Shown: positions 1 through 5,150 of the stretch, piece after piece
Position numbering within the stretch: position 1 is the first letter of the stretch
Layout of the letters: the number at the start of each line of letters is the position of its first letter
Origin: an uncultured Lachnospiraceae bacterium
Lineage (GTDB): Bacteria; Bacillota; Clostridia; Lachnospirales; Lachnospiraceae
Reading direction: 5' to 3'
NCBI GenBank assembly: GCA_902803245.1
Contig: CADCPJ010000371.1
Span: 1 to 5,150 of the forward strand
DNA length: 5,150 nt
The notes under the pieces: model-generated
Seen by the model: the letters and a program-made list of their open reading frames with translations, nothing else
The model's database searches: none
Told to the model about the DNA's origin: nothing
Made by a program: the position numbers and the translations under genes

Positions 1-779
1 CTGAGGAGACCCCGGTTCCTGAGGAGACCCCGGTCCCTGTGGAGACCCCGCTTCCTGAGGAGACTCCGGTCCCTGAGGAAACCCCGATCCCTGAGAAGAC
101 CCCGGTGCCCGGGAAGACCCCGGCCGCTGAGGAAAATCAGGCCGCCGACAAGAGCGCCGCGAAGGAGGGCTCCGCCGAGATCTACATCAACCTCAACCTT
201 GTGGGGCGGAGCATCGGGGAGGAGGACAACTTCACATTCTCCCTGCTCGCGGACGGGAGCACGGCTGAGGACGGGAGCTCCGTCACGACTCCGATGCCTG
301 ACTTAAGTGAGGTCACGGCAAAGAGCGCGGAGGCGCTCAGCTTCGGGTCGATTCATTTTACGAAAGCGGGGACCTACAACTACCTCGTGATGGAAAATGT
401 GCCGAGCGGCGCGTCTTTTAACAGCGAGGGCCGGTTTGAAAAGGACGGCGTGGTCTACGATTCCGGCCGGCATAAGGTGCAGATCAAAGTGTCCGAGACC
501 GGAGGAAACAAGCTCTTAGCCCGGGTGTACTACGATGAGGCGGAGGCCGGCAGTCTGACCTTCACCAATCTGTACACGGCAAATACGCCGACCATAGCGG
601 CAAGAGAGGTGACGGCTGCCCCTCAGGTCACGAGTGCGCCGGATAAGACCGAGGCGGCAAAAGCTGCGCGCGCGCCGCGGACATCCAGAAACAGTCTGCC
701 CGTCTACCTGCTCTTCATAGGGGTGGGGACAGCCGCGCTGATCGCCCTTCTCATTTTGATGAAGACGAAGGACATATGA
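1..779 (+). CDS. Surface protein with Pro/Glu/Thr repeat stalk and Spy0128/FctA-like pilin domain, 5' partial
   Basis: The reading frame is open from base 3, so the start and any signal peptide lie outside the window; the GTG at 39 is an internal Val codon of a repeat. Numbering from base 3 (258 residues seen): residues 1-42 are hexapeptide E-E-T-P-V-P type repeats, 43-57 an Ala/Lys linker, about 58-192 a beta-rich domain of the streptococcal pilin isopeptide-linkage type, 193-232 an Ala/Thr/Pro linker, and about 235-253 a hydrophobic helix with a short KTKDI tail. Family hallmarks are FTFSL, FTKAGTYNYLVME and FTNLY. The Glu of VME (131) and Asn of FTN (189) match residues used for isopeptide formation in such domains, but the expected Lys before the G-R of the first strand appears to be Leu64. 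No LPxTG motif precedes the helix. It is probably a membrane-anchored, outward-facing protein; an adhesin or pilin-related role is inference. dtd starts 34 bp downstream. Confidence 0.8.
   Translation, partial: EETPVPEETPVPVETPLPEETPVPEETPIPEKTPVPGKTPAAEENQAADKSAAKEGSAEIYINLNLVGRSIGEEDNFTFSLLADGSTAEDGSSVTTPMPDLSEVTAKSAEALSFGSIHFTKAGTYNYLVMENVPSGASFNSEGRFEKDGVVYDSGRHKVQIKVSETGGNKLLARVYYDEAEAGSLTFTNLYTANTPTIAAREVTAAPQVTSAPDKTEAAKAARAPRTSRNSLPVYLLFIGVGTAALIALLILMKTKDI
3..128 (+). repeat. 18-bp in-frame tandem repeat encoding (E/x)-E-T-P-x-P hexapeptides
   Basis: Seven consecutive 18-bp units start at 3, 21, 39, 57, 75, 93 and 111, built around GAGGAGACCCCGGT(T/C)CCT. The first two differ by one base, and later units drift to GTGGAG, GAGAAG and GGGAAG. 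The array continues off the left edge, so its true copy number is unknown. It encodes a Pro-rich, acidic, presumably extended stalk next to the pilin-like domain. Near-identical DNA units suggest recent expansion and possible length variation between strains. Confidence 0.92.
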
Positions 780-813
780 CACACGAAACTACGAATAATA
801 AGAGGAATTCGCT

Positions 814-1260
814 ATGAGGTTTGTGATACAGAGAGTGTCGGAAGCTTCCGTCGAGGTGGAGGGCGAGGTCGTCGGCTCCATAGGACGCGGCTTTCTCGTG
901 CTCATCGGAATATCGGGGTCCGACACGAAAGAGGAGGCGGACAGGCTTGTCCGGAAAATGGTCGGCCTTCGCATCTTTGAGGACGCCGAAGGAAAGACCA
1001 ACCTTTCGCTTGGCGCAGTGGACGGGGGACTGCTCCTCATCTCCCAGTTTACGCTCTACGCCAACTGCAGAAAAGGCAACCGCCCGAGCTTTATCGAGGC
1101 CGGCCCGCCGGAGATGGCGGAGGAGCTCTACGAGTACATCATAAAAAAATGCTCCGAGTCGGTCCCTCAGGTAGAGAGGGGCCGCTTCGGAGCGGAAATG
1201 AAGGTGAGCCTTGTGAACGACGGCCCATTCACGGTGATTCTCGACTCGGAAGAGATCTGA
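814..1260 (+). CDS. dtd: D-aminoacyl-tRNA deacylase (D-Tyr-tRNA deacylase)
   Basis: This cytoplasmic proofreading enzyme hydrolyses D-amino acids wrongly attached to tRNA, recycling the tRNA and keeping D-residues out of translation. The 148-residue length is typical of bacterial Dtd. It opens with the family-typical [15 protein letters not shown]. The two active-site signatures are present: SQFTL at residues 77-81, and the Gly-cisPro segment NDGPFT at 135-140, preceded by the conserved GRFGAEM at 123-129. The ATG at 814 is supported by AGAGGA at 801-806 with a 7-nt gap. The gene lies 34 bp after the surface-protein gene with no terminator visible between, so shared transcription is possible; dtd is often found beside relA/spoT instead. 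Its last codons (SEEI and the TGA) form the first unit of a 15-bp tandem repeat running into the intergenic region. It converges on ribU. Confidence 0.97.
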   Translation: MRFVIQRVSEASVEVEGEVVGSIGRGFLVLIGISGSDTKEEADRLVRKMVGLRIFEDAEGKTNLSLGAVDGGLLLISQFTLYANCRKGNRPSFIEAGPPEMAEELYEYIIKKCSESVPQVERGRFGAEMKVSLVNDGPFTVILDSEEI

Positions 1261-1365
1261 CCGGAAGAGACCGGGCGAAAAACAGATCGGAAGAAATCTG
1301 ACCAGAACAGATCTGACCGGAAGAGACCTGACCAAAAGCGGATCTGGCCGGACGGGACACCTGCC
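1248..1365. repeat. Degenerate 15-bp tandem repeat across the dtd stop codon
   Basis: About eight units of consensus GGAAGAGATCTGACC fill the space between the convergent dtd and ribU genes. Clear units are 1248-1262, 1263-1277 (second half diverged), 1289-1303, 1304-1318 and 1319-1333. An 11-bp partial unit lies at 1278-1288, and looser 16-bp units at 1334-1349 and 1350-1365. The first unit encodes the last residues and stop of dtd. The unit length is a multiple of three, and the dtd frame after the TGA stays open until TGA at 1384-1386. Units carry GATC, and two contain the palindrome AGATCT. No strong hairpin plus T-run was found here, so how the two convergent transcripts end is unclear. 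Confidence 0.85.
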
Positions 1366-1369
1366 TCAT

Positions 1370-2011
1370 TTAACGGTACTTCTTGATAAACACGCTGATG
1401 TGCTTATAGAGGAGGAACGTGATGAGGGAGACCAGCACTCCCTTCAGAAGGTTGAACGGAGCCACGCACAGCACAGCGAAGGTGAAGAGATTGTTGACGG
1501 CTTTGTTGACTGCCGTCCCCATCCCGATCAGGGTGTCGATGGGCATGCCGAAGGCTGCGGCGTAAGCCGGGAGCAGCACGAAGGCATTCATGAGACAGCC
1601 CACGACGATCATAGAAGCCGTGCCCAAGGCCATGCCGATCACCGCGCGCTTCTTCGTTTTTCCGGTGCGGTAGATGATGCTGGCAGGGAGAATAAACGAG
1701 ATGCCGATGAGGAAGTTGGCGGCTTCCCCGACACCGGCTGTAGTTGTTCCCTTTATGATGAAGTGGATGAGAATCTTGATGAGCTCGATGAAAATGCCCG
1801 CAACAGGCCCTAAGGCGAATGAGCCGATGAGCACCGGGACTTCGCTCAGATCCAGCTTGTAGAAGCTGGGTGCGAAGGGAAGCGGGAATTCGATGAACAT
1901 GAGCACGGAAGCGATCGCGCCGAACATCCCGATGAAGGCGATGTCCCTGACGGAGAATCTGCTCTTTGCGCCCTCTTTCCGGGAAACTTGCTTCGCTGCT
2001 GTCTGATCCAT
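1370..2011 (-). CDS. ribU: Riboflavin ECF transporter S component RibU
   Basis: RibU is the membrane subunit that binds riboflavin and, with the shared ECF energising module (EcfT plus two EcfA ATPases, not in this window), imports it. The 213-residue protein is strongly hydrophobic with about six membrane segments, the first near residues 23-41 and the last near 180-205. Characteristic RibU stretches are present: FIEFPLPFAPSFYKLDLSEV (residues 39-58), then SFALGPVAGIFIELIK, and KGTTTAGVGEAANFLIG (87-103), near the substrate side in this family. The N-terminal 20 residues are polar and basic. The ATG at 2011 follows AGGAGG (2019-2024 on this strand) at 7 nt. Identity is confirmed independently by the FMN riboswitch in its own leader, which predicts repression when FMN is plentiful. 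It appears to be a single-gene transcript converging with dtd. Confidence 0.96.
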   Translation of the reverse strand: MDQTAAKQVSRKEGAKSRFSVRDIAFIGMFGAIASVLMFIEFPLPFAPSFYKLDLSEVPVLIGSFALGPVAGIFIELIKILIHFIIKGTTTAGVGEAANFLIGISFILPASIIYRTGKTKKRAVIGMALGTASMIVVGCLMNAFVLLPAYAAAFGMPIDTLIGMGTAVNKAVNNLFTFAVLCVAPFNLLKGVLVSLITFLLYKHISVFIKKYR

Positions 2012-2161
2012 TGTGATACCTCCTTTTTACGGAAAAATGGCAGCTGCCTGGTCCTCCCGGAGATTAAGGACACTTCGTGTCCTGTCTGCTTTTTTGGAAC
2101 CGGGAAGCCGGACCGCTGCAGGTGATATAACAGGAGTCCACGTCGTCGACAGCGATAGGCG
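2012..2161 (-). other. Long ribU leader between riboswitch terminator and start codon
   Basis: About 150 nt separates the riboswitch terminator from the ribU ATG. It contains the ribosome site (AGGAGG, 2019-2024), a 10-bp palindrome GGCAGCTGCC at 2039-2048, and a strong small hairpin at 2067-2083 (7-bp stem, 3-nt loop; GGACAC-GAA-GTGTCC in the RNA). No short upstream reading frame is convincing. Read on the plus strand, the hairpin is followed six bases later by T6 (2090-2095), a poor fit to an intrinsic terminator because of the gap. A role in mRNA stability is possible but unproven. Confidence 0.5.
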
Positions 2162-2192
2162 AAAAAACGCCCCGGGTCACGAATACCCGGGG
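2162..2192 (-). terminator. Intrinsic terminator of the FMN-riboswitch expression platform
   Basis: On the minus strand CCCCGGGT (2192-2185) and ACCCGGGG (2177-2170) form an uninterrupted 8-bp GC-rich stem with a 7-nt loop. It is followed by CG and then six T (2167-2162). It lies 25 nt downstream of the FMN aptamer and upstream of ribU, the arrangement expected for transcriptional attenuation. The aptamer's CGGGG near its 5' end could pair with CCCCG of the terminator's left arm, giving a candidate antiterminator when FMN is absent; this pairing is inferred by eye. Confidence 0.92.
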
Positions 2193-2217
2193 ACGACATG
2201 CATCTTATGCGTTATCG

Positions 2218-2330
2218 ATCTTCTCTCATCCAGACTGTAACTGTCGGTACCGGAATTGCACCGGTTCATTCACCTTAAAGGTGGTCGCGGACTGTACCGC
2301 CGGTAGGGAATTGCGCCCTGCCCCGAAGAT
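2218..2330 (-). promoter_or_regulatory. FMN riboswitch (RFN element)
   Basis: Read on the minus strand from 2330 to 2218, all conserved RFN blocks appear in order: ATCTTCGGGGCAGGG, then AATTCCC, ACCGGCGGTA, a variable arm with a CACCTTTAAGGTG hairpin, CCGGTGCAATTCCGGTACCG, CAGT, and AGTCTGGATG before GAGAAGAT. ATCTTC (2330-2325) pairs with GAAGAT (2223-2218) to close helix P1. The aptamer binds FMN. With the terminator just downstream and ribU as the target, FMN binding should favour termination and lower riboflavin uptake. Confidence 0.98.
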
Positions 2331-2334
2331 TCCT

Positions 2335-2347
2335 GCTTAAGTTAAGC
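2335..2347. promoter_or_regulatory. Perfect inverted repeat at the predicted ribU transcription start
   Basis: GCTTAA-G-TTAAGC is a perfect 6-bp inverted repeat around one central base. It sits immediately downstream of the ribU -10 box and overlaps the likely start site near 2343. The single-base spacer makes it a poor RNA hairpin, so if functional it would more likely be a DNA-binding site. The match may be chance, since the region is AT-rich; no known operator is recognised. Confidence 0.3.
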
Positions 2348-2349
2348 CC

Positions 2350-2377
2350 ATTATACTGCACGCAATTCAAAATGCAA
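2350..2377 (-). promoter_or_regulatory. ribU promoter
   Basis: On the minus strand TTGCAT (2377-2372) and a consensus TATAAT (2355-2350) are separated by 16 bp. This is a good housekeeping-sigma promoter placed about 20 bp upstream of the FMN aptamer. A start near 2343 would put the whole riboswitch in the transcript. Confidence 0.82.
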
Positions 2378-2386
2378 CAGAAACTT

Positions 2387-2449
2387 TTTCGAGCAGAATC
2401 AGCAGATACTATTTCGAGCAGAATCAGCAGATACTATTTCGAGCAAAAT
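2387..2449. repeat. 25-bp direct repeats between the divergent ribU and metY promoters
   Basis: Two exact 25-bp copies (2387-2411 and 2412-2436) begin TTTCGAGCAGAATCAGCAG. A truncated third copy (2437-2449) carries one substitution. Each full unit holds GCAGA twice, nine bases apart (2393, 2402, 2418, 2427). The array lies between the ribU -35 box and the metY promoter, so it could be an operator for either gene; it could also be a simple replication-slippage duplication. Confidence 0.88.
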
Positions 2450-2473
2450 ATATCACTTTGCCTGAAGAGATCG

Positions 2474-2482
2474 TGGTATACT
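2474..2482 (+). promoter_or_regulatory. metY promoter, extended -10 type
   Basis: TGGTATACT gives a -10 box TATACT (2477-2482) with an upstream TGn extension. The -35 position at 17-bp spacing is CACTTT (2454-2459), a poor match; TTGCCT (2458-2463) looks better but is only 13 bp away. A start near 2489 gives a 5' leader of about 40 nt, too short for an S-box or T-box, so no methionine riboswitch is present. Confidence 0.65.
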
Positions 2483-2530
2483 CACATCATAGGTCTTGCA
2501 AAGGCTGAAAGAACAGGAGGTCCTTAAGAT

Positions 2531-3808
2531 ATGTCCGAATACCATATTGAAACGAAGTGCGTGCAGGCAGGCTACCGCCCCGGGAACGGCGAGCCGAGGG
2601 AAGTTCCCATCATCCAGAGCACCACATTTAAATACGACACGAGCGCCGATGTGGGCAGGCTCTTTGACCTCGAGGCGAGCGGCTATTTCTACACCCGCCT
2701 CCAGAATCCCACCAATGACTATGTGGCGGCGAAGATTGCGCAGATGGAAGGCGGGACGGCCGGGATGCTGACCTCCTCCGGGCAGGCGGCGAACTTCTTT
2801 GCGGTATTCAATATCGCCTCTAAAGGGGACCACGTGGTGGCGTGCTCCACAATCTACGGAGGAACCTTCAATCTCTTCAACGTGACGATGCGGAGGATGG
2901 GGATTGATTTCACATTTGTGAGCCCGGACTGCACGGACGAGGAACTGGACGCGGCTTTTTGCCCGAACACGAAGGCCGTATTCGGCGAGACGATCGCGAA
3001 TCCCGCCCTCACGGTTCTTGACTTCGACAAATTTGCCAGGGCGGCGCACGCGCACGGCGTCCCGCTCATTGTGGACAACACATTTGCGACTCCGGTGAAC
3101 TGCCGCCCCTTCGAGTTCGGGGCGGATATCGTGACCCACTCCACGACGAAATACATGGATGGCCACGGCGCCGCGGTGGGAGGCGCGATCATTGACTCCG
3201 GAAGGTTCGACTGGATGGCCCACGCGGACAAGTTCCCCGGGCTCACCACCCCGGACGAGAGCTACCACGGGATCACCTATGCCGAGAAGTTCGGGAAGGA
3301 AGGCGCATTCATCACGAAGGCGACCGCCCAGCTCATGCGTGACTTCGGGTCCATTCAGAGCCCGCAGAACGCATTTTACTTAAATCTCGGCCTGGAGAGC
3401 CTCCACTGCCGCATGAAGCAGCACTGCGCGAACGGGCTTGCCCTTGCAGGCTTCCTGAAGTCGAGCCCGAAGGTCGAGTGGGTCAGCTATCCGTCTCTGC
3501 CGGGGGACAAGTACTATGACCGCGCCCTGAAGTATCTTCCGAACGGTTCCTGCGGAGTGGTCTCCTTCGGAGTCAGGGGAGGCAGGAAGGAAGCCGAGGA
3601 CTTCATGGGGAGGCTTAAGATCTTCGCGATCGAGACCCACGTGGCGGACGCCAGGAGCTGCTGCCTCCATCCGGCGAGCTCAACGCACCGCCAGCTGACG
3701 GAGCAGGAGCTCATCGACTGCGGGATCTCCGGCAACCTCGTCCGCATGAGCTGCGGCCTGGAGAACACGGAGGACCTGGTTGCGGACGTGGAGCAGGCTC
3801 TCGGGTAA
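2531..3808 (+). CDS. metY: O-acetylhomoserine sulfhydrylase (O-acetylhomoserine aminocarboxypropyltransferase)
   Basis: This cytoplasmic PLP enzyme of the Cys/Met-metabolism family converts O-acetyl-L-homoserine and sulfide to L-homocysteine and acetate, the direct-sulfhydrylation route to methionine. The 425-residue length is typical of MetY, longer than MetB/MetC (about 380-400). Visible hallmarks are IQSTTFKYD (28-36), the Y-T-R phosphate-binding segment (54-56), the cofactor loop SSGQAA (82-87), VDNTFATP with the PLP-pairing Asp182, and HSTTKYMDGHG with Schiff-base Lys207. The C-terminal substrate-binding region has HPASSTHRQL and RMSCGLE with Arg405. The start at 2531 follows AGGAGG (2515-2520) at 10 nt. 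Related family members act on O-succinyl or O-phospho substrates, so the acetyl ester is the expected, not proven, substrate. The ATG and upstream extended -10 promoter suggest its own transcript, divergent from ribU. A Cys-Cys pair lies just before HPASS. Confidence 0.95.
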   Translation: MSEYHIETKCVQAGYRPGNGEPREVPIIQSTTFKYDTSADVGRLFDLEASGYFYTRLQNPTNDYVAAKIAQMEGGTAGMLTSSGQAANFFAVFNIASKGDHVVACSTIYGGTFNLFNVTMRRMGIDFTFVSPDCTDEELDAAFCPNTKAVFGETIANPALTVLDFDKFARAAHAHGVPLIVDNTFATPVNCRPFEFGADIVTHSTTKYMDGHGAAVGGAIIDSGRFDWMAHADKFPGLTTPDESYHGITYAEKFGKEGAFITKATAQLMRDFGSIQSPQNAFYLNLGLESLHCRMKQHCANGLALAGFLKSSPKVEWVSYPSLPGDKYYDRALKYLPNGSCGVVSFGVRGGRKEAEDFMGRLKIFAIETHVADARSCCLHPASSTHRQLTEQELIDCGISGNLVRMSCGLENTEDLVADVEQALG

Positions 3809-3829
3809 GTATTCATCCAGGGAGTGAGG

Positions 3830-3856
3830 ACACAAGGCATGGCGCTCTGTGTTTTT
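3830..3856 (+). terminator. Weak candidate terminator after metY
   Basis: ACACA (3830-3834) can pair with TGTGT (3848-3852), with two more pairs (AG/CT) across a bulged C and an 8-nt loop. T's follow directly (3853-3856). The stem is short and AT/GU-rich, so termination would be partial at best; metY and the downstream gene may share a transcript. No other signal was seen in the 110-bp gap, and no convincing promoter for the next gene. Confidence 0.3.
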
Positions 3857-3904
3857 GCTCCTGCAGATATTTTCGTCAACGGCTATGCAAAACCAGGTTC
3901 TGGG

Positions 3905-3911
3905 AGGAGGT
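3905..3911 (+). promoter_or_regulatory. Ribosome binding site fixing the GTG start at 3919
   Basis: AGGAGGT lies seven bases before GTG at 3919. The frame is open further upstream (to at least 3808) but has no in-frame ATG there, and the GH42-like homology begins right after this GTG, so it is the best start. Confidence 0.88.
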
Positions 3912-3918
3912 GGCCAGC

Positions 3919-5150
3919 GTGCAGTTCCAGAAGTTTTATTTCGGCACAACGTATTATCCGGAGCGCTATCCTGAGAATGCGGAGCTGCTCCGAGAGGATG
4001 CGGACCTTTTGGCGCGGCTTCACATGAACACTGTCATTTTGTCAGCGTCGACCATCCTGTACGCCGCCATGGAGCCCGGAGGGAAGTGGCTGTCCGGAAT
4101 ACTGGACCTGTTAAGCGGGGCCGGCGTGTCTGTCGGAATCGAGCTTCCCGTAAATCTCCCGGAAACCTGGTTCCTGCTCTCACTCGATTCAGACCCCCGC
4201 GTCATCTTTTTCCAGACGGAAAAATGCGGAAAGGACAGGGCGCTCGAGCTCGCGAGAGTCTTAAAAGAGATGGGGATCTCAAAGCCCGTGGCGATCCAGA
4301 TCCCGGAAGAGACGCTCTTTGATACCTTGAGCGAGAGAGAACTCGTCGATGTGGTGTGTTTCTCCCACCGCCCCGACTGGACAGGGTCGAATCTGCAGAA
4401 AGAGGGCAGGCGCATGGCCTTCCTGGAGGACCGCGCCCGCTGCCTCACGGGCACTTCATTTTTCATGACAGGCATCGACCCCATGTATCTCGTAAATGAG
4501 CGGGGCAGGAAGCTGAAGCGCCCGGGACTCCTCACTCTGGAGATCTTCCAGGCGGGGATGCACGGTGCGAGAGGCATCTTCCTCAGCGACCTGCGCCAGG
4601 CGGTTGCCGGGCCCGACAGGTATGCGGGGGCGGTGATCGCCCACTCGGGAAGACTGGACACGGAGAACATAAAAGAGCTGGAGCAGATCGGCCGCATGTT
4701 CGGGGAAGTGCGGGAGATGGCATCTACCTGCGTCGACGCCCGGTGCGCCGTGTGGTGCGGGGAAGACGCCGATCTGGACAGGGTGTTCCGAACCTGGAGT
4801 GCGATCCGCTTAAGCGGAATCTCTGTCGACCTCATCGACGGGAGCTCCGAGATCGGAGGCTACGTGTTTGTGGTTGCCTGCGGGGCGAGGCGCGTCAGCG
4901 AGGAGAAGGCGGAACTCATAAGGGCCTATATTGAGGGCGGCGGGGTATTCCTTGCGGAGTGGGGCTTCGCCACGGAGGATGCCGTGGGAAGATGCTACCG
5001 CGGAGCTGTGCCGCACGGTCTTATGGATGTCTTCGGCCTCGAGGTGACAGAGGCGGAGGAGCTCTATCCCGACGAGAAGACGGCCCTCTTTGTTCCCTCG
5101 GACTTCAAGGGAAAGTACAGCGCAAGGGGGATCATGGAGTGCATAGAGAA
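3919..5150 (+). CDS. Reduced GH42 (beta-galactosidase family) homologue with degenerate active site, 3' partial
   Basis: The gene has 410 codons in the window and runs off the right edge. The N-terminus FYFGTTYYPERYPE (6-19), followed by D-A-D-L-L-A-R-L and a PETW segment (81-84), matches the start of the GH42 TIM barrel. RPGLLTLEIFQAGMHGARG (201-219), LRQ (225-227) and RYAGAVIAHSGRLDT (234-248) match its end. About 275-375 resembles the GH42 trimerisation domain (DLIDGSS, YVFVVACG, YIEGGGVFLAEW, PHGLMDVFGLEV). GH42 enzymes use an acid/base Glu in an N-E motif and a nucleophile Glu after F-x-M. Here the first region is FFQTEKCG (97-104) with no N-E, and the second is FFMTGIDP (181-188) with Thr at the Glu position. 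The two sites are about 80 residues apart rather than about 170, so the barrel is shortened. The frame is intact with a strong ribosome site, arguing against a fresh pseudogene. Probably a cytoplasmic non-hydrolytic relative; function unknown. Confidence 0.82.
   Translation, partial: MQFQKFYFGTTYYPERYPENAELLREDADLLARLHMNTVILSASTILYAAMEPGGKWLSGILDLLSGAGVSVGIELPVNLPETWFLLSLDSDPRVIFFQTEKCGKDRALELARVLKEMGISKPVAIQIPEETLFDTLSERELVDVVCFSHRPDWTGSNLQKEGRRMAFLEDRARCLTGTSFFMTGIDPMYLVNERGRKLKRPGLLTLEIFQAGMHGARGIFLSDLRQAVAGPDRYAGAVIAHSGRLDTENIKELEQIGRMFGEVREMASTCVDARCAVWCGEDADLDRVFRTWSAIRLSGISVDLIDGSSEIGGYVFVVACGARRVSEEKAELIRAYIEGGGVFLAEWGFATEDAVGRCYRGAVPHGLMDVFGLEVTEAEELYPDEKTALFVPSDFKGKYSARGIMECIE

Noticed and set aside
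39..41. GTG at 39 as a start codon for the surface protein
   Set aside because: The frame is open to the left edge and this GTG is the first codon of a repeat unit, replacing GAG; there is no ribosome site before it.
751..1335. 194-codon minus-strand frame over dtd
   Set aside because: It is antisense to dtd. Its apparent N-terminal repetitive peptide is only the 15-bp intergenic repeat read backwards.
2067..2095. Plus-strand hairpin followed by T6, resembling a terminator
   Set aside because: Six bases separate the stem from the T-run and no plus-strand gene ends nearby; it is better read as a hairpin in the ribU leader.
1846..2199. 117-codon minus-strand frame overlapping the ribU start
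   Set aside because: It begins within the riboswitch terminator and overlaps ribU in another frame; there is no plausible ribosome site and its composition is shadow-like.
2387..2449. Possible CRISPR array from evenly repeated 25-bp units
   Set aside because: The units are directly adjacent with no spacers, only 2.5 copies exist, and no cas gene is present.
2453..3268. 271-codon minus-strand frame starting inside metY
   Set aside because: It is fully antisense to the highly conserved metY; the translation is rich in Arg, His and Val with no domain, and it runs through the metY promoter.
4020..4835. 271-codon open frame on the minus strand
   Set aside because: It is antisense to the GH42-like gene, which shows clear family homology, a strong ribosome site and an open frame. 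The minus-strand translation is Ser/Arg-rich with no recognisable domain, typical of a shadow in GC-rich DNA.

Overview
The window looks like chromosomal DNA of a fairly GC-rich Firmicute, most likely a gut Clostridia/Lachnospiraceae-type organism. The grounds are strong AGGAGG ribosome sites, G/C-rich third codon positions, a Spy0128/FctA-like surface-protein domain, an ECF riboflavin transporter behind an FMN riboswitch, and an O-acetylhomoserine sulfhydrylase. The lineage is inferred from gene content; nothing in the window identifies the species.

Layout. Bases 1-779 (+) hold the 3' part of a cell-surface protein: a hexapeptide Pro/Glu/Thr repeat stalk, one pilin-type beta-sandwich domain, and a C-terminal membrane helix. 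dtd (814-1260, +), for D-aminoacyl-tRNA deacylase, follows after 34 bp and may be co-transcribed. It converges on ribU (1370-2011, -). The roughly 110 bp between them is a degenerate 15-bp tandem repeat that begins inside the last codons of dtd. The 519 bp from 2012 to 2530 has no protein gene but is dense in regulation. On the minus strand, in transcription order, it has a promoter, an inverted repeat at the start site, a complete FMN riboswitch, an intrinsic terminator and a 150-nt leader before ribU. On the plus strand it has 2.5 copies of a 25-bp direct repeat and an extended -10 promoter for metY (2531-3808). From 3919 to the window end a GTG-started gene with an excellent ribosome site encodes a shortened, apparently catalytically degenerate relative of family GH42 beta-galactosidases. 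It is open at the right edge.

How the parts work together. ribU is a self-contained FMN-feedback unit: riboflavin uptake should be shut off by premature termination when FMN is plentiful. metY supplies homocysteine for methionine synthesis and is driven by its own divergent promoter. The direct repeats between the two promoters are candidate operators but match no site I recognise. The GH42-like gene lies downstream of metY on the same strand with only a weak candidate terminator between, and no functional link is evident.

The most unusual items are the GH42-like protein without recognisable catalytic glutamates, the two non-coding tandem repeats, and a pilin-type domain that seems to lack its isopeptide lysine and a sortase motif. 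I did not find a clear new multi-gene system; the window is mostly ordinary genes with a few odd components.
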